Assembly (NCBI RefSeq): GCF_947623445.1
Contig: NC_135240.1
Location: 27,652,001 to 27,716,000, forward strand
DNA from: Clavelina lepadiformis
Lineage: Eukaryota > Chordata > Ascidiacea > Aplousobranchia > Clavelinidae
Reading direction: 5' to 3'
DNA: 64,000 bases
Position numbers and translations under genes: made by a program. The notes beneath the pieces are model-generated. The model did not search any database. It saw nothing but the letters and a program-made list of their open reading frames with translations, and had not been told where the DNA came from. This document shows positions 39,960 to 53,200 of this stretch, piece after piece; the first letter of the stretch is position 1, and each line of letters begins with the position of its first letter.

Positions 39960-40842
39960 TAAGGCCATTTAAAGTCATATTTTTTTCTATGCATCAGTAA
40001 GTCGTGAAATCAATTTTAACGCAAAAACCGCATCCCTATGAGGTATATTAAGAAAGTTATGAAGTCATATAAAGTCATACTTTCCTGGTTAGGTCATAAA
40101 TCAGCTTTTTAAGTTATATAGTCATATTTTTGAGTTATAAAGTCATATCGTTGTATACTTTAAATAAAAAGTACCAATTTAAGCGGTGAAGCAATTAAGC
40201 ACTAAGAAAGTAAGGCAATTTCTGATTGAACGAAGGCAAACTGTAGGATTAGCCTACGTAACACTTACAGTCACAGACGGTTACAGTCAACGATCCAAAG
40301 TTGACTAGTCAGTTAACAGAAATATGCCTCCACTACAACAATATTTCAAACTTAATACTCAAAATGGAAAGTTGTACGTACACCATCAAAGAGGCCCATG
40401 CTGATCTAAATGCCCTTGATTTCGGAAAAGATCCGCTAGCTTGAGCTCAAAAATTACATTAAGAAGCGATTGGACAAAAACGATGTGAAACAAATTATGG
40501 AGCTACAAAGACAAGACATTTCACCAGTGCTTTATGCAAAACTGCAGAAGTGTCAACCCACATCAGCGTCTGTGGAGCGCTCATTTTCCTTACTAAAGTC
40601 ATTTTTACGTTCAAATCGTAACTTCAAAGACTCTAACATTCCACACTACATGAAACTGTACTACAACAGTGGTTTAAAATAAAAATGGATGTGTATTACT
40701 GTAATGTTGCGTATGTTTTACTCTTTAGTTCCGTGAGTGACGTTGTTCGCATGTAAAAATACACGATTTTCACATAAAGTCATATTTTCCAAAAAATAAA
40801 GTCATATTATTGATTTTTTAAGGTCATATAAAAATGGCCCTA
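39960..40842. mobile_element. Degenerate hAT transposon, 883 bp
   Basis: Inverted ends TAAGGCCATTT and AAAATGGCCCTA, with an exact 8-bp target duplication ctcatcat (39952-39959, 40843-40850). Several 'aaagtcatat' motifs sit near both ends, possibly subterminal transposase-binding repeats. A plus-strand reading frame encodes the C-terminal part of a hAT transposase, so this is an internally deleted autonomous copy. Confidence 0.92.
40470..40682 (+). pseudogene. hAT transposase fragment (C-terminal dimerisation region)
   Basis: A 70-residue frame containing PTSASVERSFSLLKSFLRSN and MKLYYN, the signature of the hAT C-terminal dimerisation domain. The zinc finger and most of the RNase H-like catalytic core are missing upstream, so it cannot act alone. 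It ends at a natural stop. Confidence 0.9.
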
Positions 40843-42997
40843 CTCATCATCAACACAATGGAAATAATACTATGATAGTTGGAAGTCAACTTTACCAATG
40901 CATCCATGTTCTCTGTGCAAATACTCCAGATACAAGCATAACACCAGCCATTTTGTCGGTTGATTGAAGAAAAATATTTCTTTCTATCTCTGCTGTGTTA
41001 TTTAATGTTTTGGGTTTGTTTTGCATTATTTTCCTCATGTTCAAGTTATCACCCTTTATGTCAGTGTGGTGTTGGAAGTGCTAGAGTCTGGGTAACTTTT
41101 GCTGATTGTGCTGTTTTCAAACTCCCTAACCAATTTGTTCTTGTAATGTTTTTGGTGGGAATTGCTCACTTTATCAAAAAAAAGCAAAGAGAAAATGCAC
41201 GTGCTTTGCAACAGAAGGTCACTGCACAGTAATGGCAGCAACTTCTAAATGAGACAACTTTATCAATCCAGTTCCTCCTTCATATTCGCCGTGCATTAAA
41301 TCAGCTCGCTCAATAGTCATGTACAAGTCAGTTGAATAAGGAGGAAGTGTTTTACCGATTTCACACCAGAGCATCAAAAGCCTATTTTATTAAATACAAT
41401 ATAACAATATATGAGGTAAGACTTGTAAGCGAATAAATAATACTCACCCAGCTTTAGCATTCATCACTATCTGAGATTTCAAAGTTATATAAGTCAATAC
41501 TTATGACGAAATATATCCTGAGTAGATGTACCGGTATATAGCAGAATCCACTTACTATGACTGTGGATAGTATGACAACCTGCTTAATATTATTGTCCTT
41601 CTTCGGTCACAAATTTTGCTATAAAAGGTCTATGTTTACCATGACCAGATTTTGCATATTATGACCACTTTATCCATTGCTTTTAAATTTTTTCTTATTT
41701 TTTAATGTCAATTATGCAACACGACAGTGACAAATGTGCCACCTGTACTATTGAGATTCACTTTGGTGTTGCTGTTTGATGCTAATGAAGTAAATGATGA
41801 ATTCAGTGTTTTTTGTCATTTTATACCTAACCGTATCGATCATGGTCTGGTTAAACAGTACATACTATAGCAGTTTTGGATGACTATTTTCTGTTTTTCT
41901 TCACAGTTTGCTTACTTTTGTTTTATTTTTGTGTATTACAGTTAAGGCAAAACATAAACATCTATTAAAGATAGTTACCCGTCATGCCGACATTATAAGT
42001 TAAACTCTTCACAAATAACGCTTATTTGTAGTGAATTGTTTATTCAGAAGTTCTGACCAAGATTCTATCTTCTAGTTGAGGTATGTACTGTACCGTAACA
42101 TATACTTGCTTAAGAGATTGTCTTGCACTCCACCTTGGCTGCTTCATGTGATCACATGAAAACAAATAACATAAATATCATAAACAATAGCAATGTGTGA
42201 TTGCCGTTCGTGTTGTTGCAATTACATTCACCGTGGAAATTTTCAAATTGCCCTTAAATGTCACCAACTCACCATGCACTGAATCAAAAGTGCCACTTTG
42301 TGTGTAATTATGTGCTTATACAACAAACAATACCGTTGCATGACTGGATCTGATTGGCCAACTTCAACGACGCATCAACATAGTCTGATGTGGCTGCCAC
42401 TCAGAGTTTTTATTGAAAGAAAGTAAATAGTGAACTGTATTAAATTTTAAACAAACAGTGCCCTTATGCTAAAACTGTAAAGTAACATTTGTAGCTCAAA
42501 GATTCACTGTATAATGCAAATGCTGAAAACATGTAAATTTGTATCTACTCTTTAATTTTGCTGGCTATTGGCTTTTTGACGGTATTACCTATGTGTCAAT
42601 TAGCTTAATTGCAACAGCAACATTATAATCATACTGTACTTTTTATACGATTAATTCACACATTTACAAAATCTGGGTATAAAAGATATATATGCATATA
42701 TATATATATATATGTAATTATGTTTGCTAAAGCTGTTTTACAAAGTTGGTTCATTACTGTGTTTGATTAATAACTTGTAATCCTATATATAGGTCTTTAG
42801 ATGCCAATTGTTAGCTTTAAATAAGGCTTCTTTCATGGGTTGGTTATTTAAATATAAAAGTCTGACAAATCTTGTACCATGCGATGTCATAATGCCTCAT
42901 TGTTTGGCCTTTTGTCTTCCTTAGTCATAATCAATAATGCCTTTTTGGGCTGCCCTAAAATTTCATTATTTTAATGACAGGGAGTAGTACTTAAGTT

Positions 42998-45021
42998 ATG
43001 GCCGCCTCTTCAAGTAGTTCTGCGCCTACTACACCAACAAAAAGTTCAGTGAATGCTTCAAACAAGGATAAGGTATAAAAGAACAATTTTATGCTTTTTT
43101 GACATATTTGTTTTCATTCATGTGTTTTAGGGGAGAAGTTATCATAAATCTATCACTTACTATTGCTTGAATCATAACACATGTGATGTGCATGTTGTAT
43201 AATAGTGAATACAAAGATTAAAATAACAGCACTATTTCGACGCTAAATTAAAGTTTTAAATTGTAGATTGCACTGAAGTTGATGAGAGTGAGTGGCCAAA
43301 CACATACATTCTATTTCACACCAGCTCACTCTGCATCAGATGTTGCAAAGCACGTCTTTGATAGCTGGCCAGAAAGTATGCGTTATGTAACGTATGATAG
43401 TTTTAGTAGAGAGCATGATTTTTAAAAGTGTATATATGTATGTGCTTATTTCAACTCATTGAGCGTGAATTTACACAACTTTGAGTAAGTTTTCTTATTA
43501 CTTTAGTTTAAATGAGGCAAACGTACCTGGGTTTAGCTACATACACAGTATCTCTAGTTTTTAGTTGTTGGCTGCTATGTATCCATGTGAAATTGGGTGA
43601 TAAAATTGGACCAGTTAATGTTTGTCAAATAACTGTGACGTATCTTGTTACATGTAAGGTGTAAACACCAGAAACATATCATATAACCTATTGGCTGGAA
43701 GCTTCTCTGTTTTAATTGTTTGTCCAGTGACATATTTATTTGCATTGATTCATCCAAATCAGGTTCATGTGATTTTAATTCTGTTACCTCAAGCTTTCTA
43801 AGTTTCATGCATTTAGTTCTACCGCTTATTTACATTTTCTGCTTTGGTCAGAAGCCACAGCTTGTAATTGTCCTGTTGCCAGTGAAAGCATCTATTATAT
43901 AAAGTGTTTGGCCATCAAAGTTGAGCAACTACATCATATGACGTATCGTTAATCTTGCTTTGATAGTCGTTAAATAGCTCTGAATGTTTAGACTGGACCG
44001 AAGATACCGTCAACACGCACGCAGTTTTGCGTTTGATATACCAGGGGAGATTTCTTCATGGAAATGCCACACTTGGAGGTGACAACATGAAAATGCAACT
44101 TTAGATTTGGTTCAACTGAACGATTTCAATGAAACTTTGTTTATATTTTACAGCTCTGAAGATTCCGGTGGGCAAAACAACAGTGATGCATTTAGTTTCA
44201 AGGGAGACCCTACCAGAGCCACACTCACAGGGTGACTTATTTCTTTCTTCCATTCTTGCCAACTTGTTTGGTCATACAATATTATTATTCGTTCATATAT
44301 CTGCATCAGTCAAGGCGTATTTTATATCCACTTTCAATGAAGCTTTGCTTCCATTTATTCTGATTGACAAATCATAATTATCAATGACTGATGACCAGGT
44401 TACATTACTCTAGCTTTCTCCCAACTACAGTTCAGCTAAAATGCTATAATAACAGGATACATTCCATGAGATTAGCTACTAAAATCCTTGATAAGAAGCT
44501 GTGTATAGTTGTACTGGAGTAAGAGCATTGTCAGTTCACTTGGAACAATATATTTAGCTCTTTCCACTGCGTTAGATATCGGGTCAAACACACTCAGGTT
44601 GTAGCTTTACTTAAAACATGCTTCAAAGCATCACATGCACTGCTGTATACTTGTGTAGAGCAAGAATGTTTAAGTGTAATGTGAAGCAAGTTAAAGGTAT
44701 TTACTTATATTGGCTAATAACGGCGAATATATAGTCTGGCTAGTGGCAGAAGAAACTCTGTTGAATGATATATTTTTATAAATACTGTACCATATCAAGA
44801 TTTCGATAATAATATTTTCTTTAGTGTTCCCACATTAATATTGTATTTTAGAGAAATTGAGCAATTTACTCCACATCACAGCAGGGTGATAGTTTTTGTT
44901 TCAACCTTGAATTTGTTGAAACAATGTTATAGAGTTCAGTGGCTTCTTAATTTTTGCAGATCAACAATCTCAAGAGAAGACGGGTGAAAGAAGGTGCCGT
45001 CTCTGTTGTGCCATTCTGTAG
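42998..45021 (+). CDS. UBL3: Ubiquitin-like protein 3 (membrane-anchored ubiquitin fold), 5 exons, 136 aa
   Basis: A ubiquitin-like protein held at the plasma membrane by lipid on its C-terminal Cys residues; vertebrate UBL3 helps sort proteins into extracellular vesicles. Exons: 42998-43072, 43267-43375, 43992-44078, 44154-44231, 44960-45021 (411 nt). After a 25-residue Ser/Thr-rich start, the ubiquitin fold reads LMRVSGQTHTFYF, SASDVAKHVFDSWP, LRLIYQGRFLHGNATLG and KTTVMHLVSRETLPEPHSQG. It ends CCAIL, a prenylation box with an adjacent Cys, like CCVIL in vertebrates. An acceptor-like AG lies about 17 bases before the ATG. Convergent with NUP58; the two 3' ends are about 1.4 kb apart. Confidence 0.97.
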
Positions 45022-46386
45022 ATTGAAAAATATGAGACATTGCCCTACATTAGAACGTGGTCGAGCCCAGAGATGGATGGGTTGTCCACGTTTCTGGTTG
45101 GTTGATTATTTGCGGAATCAACCGGGAAACCATCCATCTCTGCAAAGTTTTTCAAATCTTCACATGCAGTTAGATGTAGTAATAAATCATAGATTTATGC
45201 AAGTCTGTAAACTTTTCTGAACTCGCCGAACTTGAGTTGAACAGTTTTCGTTAATGGTTGACAAAAAAAATATAAATTTGGGTTCTTGTTGAAGTGGAAA
45301 AATCCCCCAGTTGCAGATTAATCAAATTCAGTTTTTTTCTTTTTTTTGTGCTTTTACCGCAAAACATTTTGAGGATGTGTTCTTGAGGCAGCAAGCGAGC
45401 TGCAAGACCTTATTATATAGAAGCTTGTCATGATAAGGCAACGTAATGTTACTTTATCTAAAGCCAAATGCTTAAGTAAGGCAAAAATGAAATGTGTGAA
45501 ATTAATGTTGTTCATCCTACTGTGATTTTGACCCGACATTCCCACCTGAAAATGATTGTTTCCCTAAATCAAATTTTAACATGAAATATTAGGCTGAGCA
45601 TGTGTAAACTTATTGCCCAGGATACCTCAGAGAAACACTTAATATATTAGGCTTGGACTACACTGTATGTTTTGTGCATTATTCTTGTCAAGTTAGTTTA
45701 GTTCATTTATTAGCAACTACAATGATCACGATGTTTTTACAGTTGTAGCTCTGTTGATCACGAATTGTAATGTTTCTGTTGACCGTAGATAATGTTTTGA
45801 TGAAAGTGTTTGATACTCTTTATAACCACAATGAATTTTATGGTAAAAATGTCACCGCTAGTAGTTACTCGTCTTGCGTTTGGTTCCGTCTGATGAAATG
45901 GAGAAATCTTTGTTCTAGAACCGAAGCAAATGAGCATGTTTTCTGTAATTTTTGTTTTTTTTATGCACTTAAGACCTTGTTTTTTTAATCACAATCTGGT
46001 AGGATTTTCACCACAAGATACAACTCAATTAGTGACAGTGAATTGTATAAATTTCTAAACAACTTCGTACTGAGTTGGTGCTGTAGTGGAATCATTTGTA
46101 TCATGAAATTTTCTGTGCTGTACAAACTAAGGTAGTCCCTTGAGCAGAGTTTCTTTGCATGAACATCATTGAGTTTTACGTAACCGTTTTGTAGTTTATG
46201 TCATTGGCCCTTTTACAGCTTTATCATCATCATTTTGCTCTTGTTTTCTTTATCAAGTCTTGCTGAATAAACTTGTGTTTGTCTAATCTGATATTCTTGT
46301 ACAAAAAAACATCTTTGACCAAGTGTGTGGTATTTTAATTCGTTATCGCGCTTGCCAGGACAGAAAAATGGAACAAAGGAAAGGCC
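45022..46386. other. Convergent 3' region between UBL3 and NUP58
   Basis: Probably the long UBL3 3' UTR (an AATAAA occurs near 45182) and the short NUP58 3' end (TTTTAAT near 46333 gives ATTAAA on the minus strand). There is a poly-T tract near 45332-45346. No coding exon recognised. Confidence 0.5.
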
Positions 46387-49300
46387 TTATTTGTTTTTGT
46401 TTCGTTTGTTGTTTACTGGGACTTCACCGAGCTTCAGTTGCATGGCTGGTCGACTCGCCGAGCCACCAAAAGTGACGCCAGCTGCGGAGTTGAAGGTCTG
46501 ATTGCTTCCAAAAAACACATTTCCACTGGATGATTTGTTAAATCCTAAGTGCAAAGTACTAGTTGTAGTTCTCACTTCTCATAAAAAAAAAACAGCTTCA
46601 ACCATTCTTTACCTGCACTCAAGGTTGGTTTAAGTGGATTCGACGATCCCAGCTTAATGTTGGAATTGTTCGAAGTTGAACTTCCAAATAGGTTAGATGT
46701 GCTCGCAGCAGGTTTTGGCGCAAATAATCCACCGGAGGCAGTGCTGGTGGAACCAAACAACCCACTGCTACCACCTGATTGGGTGAAACAAATTATAATA
46801 TTTGAATTTCGCTGAATTTCATGACAAAGTACGCAAACAAAACTTTACTGCAGTAATGAAAGCTTGCCAACTCGGTCAATAACTTTAACGGTCTTGGCAA
46901 ATACTCTATTATGAAAACTTTTTGTACGCAACTACTGGCAGTGTTGTTGTGTTCCTCAAGACATAAATAACGCTTGTCATGTCTATGTTTGTCAAAATAA
47001 TGGTTACTATAAACTAGAAATGACCAACATTAGTATTGCGATGTATGTTTTAATGCCTCTTCATCTTAAAACTCTCTAGTGCATACATTCTAGAAACCGA
47101 GTCAACAATGTCATGAACTTCCAGTTAAGACAAAACACAAATGTAATGCGAATCATGAAAACAATTGCGCAAAGTTAAGCTAGAGCAGATGGACAAGTGA
47201 AACTTGACAACAGAAGGGCCGCACTATTATAAGATGACCTAGCTTGGCAGACAATATCAAGGTTACTATGCCTAATTGGCTTTAATAGTGGTGCATTACC
47301 AATGTTACATTCGACACCATAACTGCTTTTAGAGTAACAAATGTGATCTTTTTATCACCGCACAAGAAGTAAAATAAGCAGGACAAAACAAGGGCATTAC
47401 TGTATTGAACACTTTACGTACCACCCAGGCCAAATGAAGATTTCATGAAGCCTTGCTGTGGGGGAGCTTGCTGCACTGTCTGCTGTTGTGGCTGCAGCAT
47501 CGATGCCATGGCCAGTGCTGCCACATTGCTCAGATTTTGAAAAGGTGCCGGACCTTTTATGGATGTTTTCTGCAAACCTGGTGAAGAAAGGATCCAGTCA
47601 TGCAAATAAAGTGAACATCTCCTCCAAGCAAATACATCTCACTACTCACTGCTAGACTGATTCTCCTTATCATGGAGATGAAAAATATCGGTAGAGTCCC
47701 CGTGCACAACTCTTCTATACGCCAGATATTGTTCTTTCAAATGCTGAAAAGAAATGGAACAGTATAAGCATCAGAAACATTGTGTTGCATTGCTCAGGTG
47801 TTTAGAAGTTTAATTTGTCGACATTTACCTAACAAACTCACTTTAACATTATCATGAACGGAATGCAGGTTGGAGGCGAGGATGACAAAAGTTTCCTGTG
47901 TCTTCAAGAGAGCACTTGATATGTCTGAGTCAGAAATGAGAAATGTTATGAGCTTTTGCTTGACTATACCTGAAAGGCCGATAAACATTTACCTTGTGGA
48001 GTAAGAAAGTGACTCTGTGATAACGTATGAAGGTGATTTTCAAGCTCGTCAATTTGAAGTCGATAAAGCTTCATGCTGTCTCCAAACTCAGTGACCAAAT
48101 CCACGAAATACCTGAATCGGTGAGAACAAAACGAATTGTCCAATACTTTCGAAGATAGCACAAAGCAACACGAGATAGATGATTTCACCTTATCGGAGCA
48201 ACATTGTCATGTTGTAAGGTTGACGGAGTATTGTGAGTTTGCTGTGCCATCTCAGCGTGCTTCAATTGCTTCCCAAACACTTCGCGCAATTTTTCAACCG
48301 CAGCCTTGTTCCTGGGAATAAACAATTCGATAAAGAAGATCAATTGAAGACAATGACATTGATTTTCTACCTTTGCATTGAGGAGGAGATTGTTGCCAAA
48401 GCGACACTGACACTGTTGATTTCTTCGTTGATTTTGTGAAGTGAGTGAACAGAAAATTGTCCGACTTTGTTGCTTTCTTCCCTTTGCTTTGCGACATATT
48501 TTCTGGAGAAAACAATACAATGCACACCATAACAGTGCAATGATGACATCATAATGGTGCTTTTATGAACAACATGACGCACTCAAACGCTTGAACGTCC
48601 TTGCAGATTTCATCAGGAACAGCCTGATCCTTCACCGCCTGGCTGACAGTGCTGTTCTTGTTTCCATTCCCATTTGCTGTCGAGCTTGAGGACAAATCGA
48701 CACCGCCAAGACCTTTAAACTCTGGTTTGCTTTGAGTCTGACTCAGTAAGTTTACAGGTTGCGAGATGCTTGCACTGCTTGTGGCCGAACTTGTCAATCC
48801 TGAGATGGGGATTTTCATGTTGAGAGAGTATAACGCATAGTTATTTTGCTAATTTATGTTGTGTACTTTAGAAAATTTCATCGTTACCAAATCCAAGGCC
48901 AGCACTAGGTGCAGGTGCAGAACTTTTAGCTCCAAACATGCCGCTGCTAAACGATGTTGTCGTCGTTGATGTGTTGCCACTGGAAGCTAGACCAAGACCA
49001 AATGAAAATCCTACAAATGACAAGCACCCCTTGATACCTAGAAACTATTTTTAACTCCAGATCCTTCAATTACTATGAGCATAAGTAAGGTTTTGATATG
49101 TCATGTAAAATGTTCAAAAAAATAGAAAATAACCAGCAGATGAAGTAGCGCTCCGTGAAGTCGTCAAAGTCAATCCAGTGCCCAAAGGTTTAGATGCAGA
49201 TAAACTTGTTGAGCCAAATCCACTAAATGTGGACTGTGTTGTGGTGGCAGGACCTCTGCAAGGTACAGATCATAGCACACAGTTAACTCCATCATAGCAA

Positions 49301-50261
49301 GGCTAAGTGGTTGTTCGCCAGGCTGAAAAGCATGGAACTTTTCGAGTCCAGGACGGGTAAAATCGGTTTGCAACATGGTGTAACTATGCAGTCTGCACTC
49401 TGCAATAAACACAAAAGCCTGTAGGCCCTCGTGTTCACTCGAGCGCAGCAAACTTAGCAAAGTCTTGAAAAATCTTGAGGGTGCAGATGTCATGCTTTCC
49501 ACTATGGGCTGTTTGAGATTCAACTTAATATAAATAAACACACAATCACGCACACAGCACACAAATAATGGTGTGCACATATCGTCAACAATACATTGAA
49601 CGTCATTGGTCTTTAATCAACCAAACTTGTGTTTTATTATAAATCGGAGCGAAGATTAAAAAGTTTGGCAAGTTTATGAATGAGTTATATCACATTGTTT
49701 AATTTTCACCACTGACTGCGGAGAGCAAAAAAATGGTTCTCGTCTCATGCACAAAGGCGCCACACTTGGCACTATGAACTTTTACCAACTGTAAGCTATA
49801 AATGTTACATCAGGTGACACATTTAAATAGGCCCGAAAGGGAAGAAGGGCAGTTTTCGACTAGAAATTGTGTGTGCAGGGACACAAACTTTGGTTTGATG
49901 TCGTCAACTAAATCCATGATTCCTAGCAATGTACTTTGCAAGGTAGGTTTGTCATAAGTTAGCGTGAATGTGCAAAAGGTTGGCGGACAAGTTGGCAAGT
50001 CACGTTCGTGCACGTACCACACTTTCTAGTCTAGTTTTTATTATGGACACAAACTGACAAAGGCTATTTGGGTCTAGTATACAAGTGCACAACCAGATGA
50101 CGTGATAATTTGAGTAGCTGGAGTATAGTATACAAAAGCATCCTGCGGTTGTGCAATTGTGTACTAGACATGGCTATTTTATATTTATGTCACAATCACA
50201 ACACTCACTTTAAACTGAAGCCAGAACCTGTAGATCCCGAACCAAATCCACCAAAAGCCAT
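46387..50261 (-). CDS. NUP58: Nucleoporin p58/p45 (FG nucleoporin), 12 exons, 513 aa
   Basis: A central-channel nucleoporin of the NUP62-NUP58-NUP54 complex that binds transport receptors through FG repeats. Exons: 50209-50261, 49134-49255, 48888-49010, 48583-48799, 48371-48502, 48189-48311, 47993-48111, 47842-47924, 47650-47743, 47422-47577, 46613-46774, 46387-46544 (1542 nt in frame). The start MAFGGFGSGSTGSGF and residues up to about 100 are FG/Ser/Thr-rich. GLGGVDLSSSS then leads into the coiled-coil core: VPDEICKDVQAFE, LRLQIDELENHL-like LYRLQIDELENHLHTLSQ, LHSVHDNVKHLKEQYLAYRR. A second FG region follows (FGSTSTASGGLFAPKP) with the basic end PVNNKRNKNK, close to the vertebrate ending GNKRGKR. 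Intron 1 (about 950 bp) holds a MITE and an unexplained open frame. Confidence 0.96.
49256..50208 (-). other. NUP58 intron 1 with unexplained coding-like frame
   Basis: The longest NUP58 intron. On the gene strand, 49256-49580 has an open frame with protein-like composition (for example SRFFKTLLSLLRSSEHEG and FIAECRLHSYTMLQTDF). A second frame at 49810-50022 is also open. I recognise neither. A MITE lies at 50070-50171. The sequence near 49490 shares a motif with intergenic DNA at 54997, which points to a dispersed repeat. Confidence 0.45.
50070..50171. mobile_element. Short palindromic MITE in NUP58 intron 1
   Basis: 102 bp. The left end GGGTCTAGTATACAAGTGCA pairs with the right end GCAATTGTGTACTAGACAT over most of its length, and the inner 'gcacaacc/ggttgtgc' continues the stem. 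An exact 8-bp target duplication ggctattt is at 50062-50069 and 50172-50179. An 8-bp duplication suits hAT or P-type elements; the superfamily is unsure. Confidence 0.85.
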
Positions 50262-53200
50262 GAGTTACTTTTAATTAAACACAGTTCAAATGCATTACAC
50301 GCCACGAAGTCTGCTATACAAGCATCATGGAAAATAATCTTATATCACGGGCTTTGAATAATGTTTTAAGCTTATTTGATGCAAGTGCGCAAGTTTCTAT
50401 CACCTGAAATTATTTTCACCGTGCACTTTGGCGCCACCATCATTTCTAAACCACAATTATGGCAATTAACACAGCGAGAACAAATATGATGTTGTTGCTT
50501 TCTAAAGGTCCCTTTGTTCGCCTTTATCAAAAGAAGTCAGAAAAATGGCATAGAAACATTTTTCCTTGTGCCAACGTCATACAATGTAACCTGAACCATA
50601 CGTATTCAATACATGTTGTCCGCACGTTGGCGGAGCTGTTGGAGCGCTTTGGCTCGTAAACATTCGAAACCGTTGTAGTGCAAAAAAATAGCTATAAAAG
50701 CAAACAAATAACTTTATTGTACTCAGCAGTCAACCGTATTTATACCCGTCAAACCTCTTGTCTTGTTGGAAAGAACTGCCGGTAGCTCAGTCCAAAGAAA
50801 AAATGAAAGACAGAGTATTCGTTATCCAAACTCGGCCAACTGCGCTAACCGCTGGTCAGGCTACGGCTTTTTTTCTGCTGTGTCAAAACCATAATTGAGT
50901 TTGAATTAATGGCTTTTTTAAGGGCAGGTTTTAGCTGTACACCGGGTCCTATTCCCAGTTGCGCTACCATTGTAATACCCTTGACCGAGGTATGAACGAT
51001 GTTTGGTCCTGTTTAGTGGTGCTAATGAACAGCCTATATTTGGGCAATAGGCCAACCATCGAAACTAGGACAAAGACAAACTCGATAATCGAGGCTCAAG
51101 CGGTAAGAAATCATCGCGGAGTTTAAGTCGTGCAAAGATTTTTCTTAGTCCAAGAACAAAGATTGGGATACTATCACAAAAACTTATGTCGATATTTAAA
51201 TTTACTTTACATTTTTAATTTTCTTCATCGCTGTCAGCAGGAATTGCTGCATTAAAGTAAAAGAGACTCTATCTGACCCGTCCTATATTTTGATAGTGTT
51301 TGTTTTGTAGACGCTTGACCTGCATAACATGATCGTCGTCGTTAATTCACATCTAGTGTAATCATCTTTTTATAGGTCAGCAGGAACCGCGGCAATTGTA
51401 TGAAACGTTACAACAGTTAGAAAAACGCGGGACTTGCCAAACCCATTTTGATAAAACTGAATAAATTATTGCAAATTACTGCGCAGTTCATTGTTTGCTT
51501 AATGGACAAAGGTTACCACCCTTTTCTGTGGTCTTCATTGTTTCACTGTACGTTGTGCGGTTAGCCTATAAAGGAGCCTGACGCCCTGCGCTCGTAGTTA
51601 ATTCTAGGCTTCTTCTTTTTCAACAGACATAGGATATGTAGGCTTTGGACAAGCTGTGAATTATGGAGGTAGGCTACATAGAAGCTGGTGCGAGCTGTCT
51701 CTCCAATATATGGCTTCTAATTAAATTTCAGGTTTGTGTTGAGCTAGTTCGGTAGTTAGGCAATGGAGCTGAAGAGGGCCGTATAAGGACGATGTTGTGC
51801 GCCCAAGTGTCCAGCGCTCAGGTGTTGGGGTATTATTGAGATTGAAATAACAATTCAGCAGAATAGATTCATTAGTTAACCTGATAAAAATATCACCTAA
51901 TTCTAAAATCTCACTTGGACGCAATATGAAATTTCAACCAGGAGCAAACCGTAAAAACTTATCTTATCACAAACTTGCTGAACCTGAGCCAGCAACAGAG
52001 TAATGTATGCGTTCAATGCGAACGTAAACCGGAGTAGAACTGCCAAAATGAAAGTTTGCAAAACTTAATCCGCATACGTATTTATGCTAATTGCCGTTAT
52101 TATTCCTTTCAACTACACTGTCCAAGTTGCACAGCAATAGCTAAAAAAAATCTAAAGAGTAACTACTGCTTAGTAGATCAAGTAAACTGAAGCATAGAAA
52201 AATTTTAATTCATGTGTAGGTAGGCCTATAGTGGTAGTCTGTGATAGATCAAACCTTAATAATCAAAAACATGGTTTCATTACTTCTCCGTGAAGTTACC
52301 ACACCTATTAGTTGTTGTTGAAAAAGTTTCGACTCCGGTTTGGATGCTTACCTCATTGCCTTCAATAGTTCAAACTTGGTTTGATTTCGGAAAAATGGAA
52401 CGTATTATAATGGTCTCTAGTCTAGGGTTGCCATACGTCAGGATTTTCCCTGACATGTCAGGGAATTTAGTGTTCAAATCTGCGTCAGTGAGAAAAGCTA
52501 AAATGTGCTTAAAAGTCCAGCGTTTTTTTAAATTGTATTTTAATATTTTATTTTAGCTGTCAAGTACTTTAAGTTGACGACCTTCTGTAGTCAGATGGAG
52601 TCAAGCAACAGATTTTTAAATTAGGACACTGCCTTCATCGCGCCAATGTCGGTCTAGTAAGACTTAGTGACTTAATCGCACCCCGTAAAACGAAGCCAGC
52701 AAACCATCTTTCCCACTGCTCTTAGTTCGCCGTACTGGTTCCTGTATTGTTTGTCAAAATATTCTCTCAAATCTGTTTAAAGATCTAAGTTCATTTCTAG
52801 TTTCACACTGTGGTTGTTAAGCCAAATATTTTTTCGTTGTTTTTCTTTTTTATTAGTCCAGTTATTTATCGATCTTCGCTCGTAACAAAACCCAGAGTGA
52901 TTTAAGCAAAACTGCATTTTTTTCTTGTTTAGATTATGCAAATGCTACTTTTTAATGATAAGCAAATCATTAAGTAAATAGACCTGTACTTGAAAGCCGA
53001 CCGTGTAAAAATAAACAATATAACTCTAAAATTCTTTTATCGACGCAGAATTTACTTATGTAAATAAATGCACTGGTAAAAGTTCATAACCATTTTTCTG
53101 TGTGCTCATTCAATGAGGTTAATTACGGAATTCCGCCTTTTAATGGCAGCCCTTATCGATGATGAGTCAGCGGCAAATGGAGATATACAAATAGGACTGG

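Larger units (their letters stand above)
37495..42997. other. Intergenic between RPS14 and UBL3
   Basis: About 5.5 kb with an RPS14 poly(A) signal near 37503, two hAT-type insertions (37970-38485 and 39960-40842) and an AT dinucleotide run around 42685-42714. No host gene is recognised in the rest. An acceptor-like tgacag|gg lies about 17 bases before the UBL3 start. Confidence 0.45.

Noticed and set aside
40960-41232. 90-residue plus-strand frame with hydrophobic segment
   Set aside because: No family match; Phe/Leu/Cys-rich composition is expected from the local T-rich strand.
50770-50970. tRNA A-box-like words (minus-strand ttagcgcagttgg and ggtagcgcaactgg; plus-strand gtagctcagt)
   Set aside because: No B box or acceptor stem at the right distance, so neither a tRNA gene nor a convincing tRNA-derived SINE.
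52415-52480. Transposon-end-like 'ctagggttgccatacgtcagg'
   Set aside because: Only one end found; no opposite terminus or target duplication could be placed.
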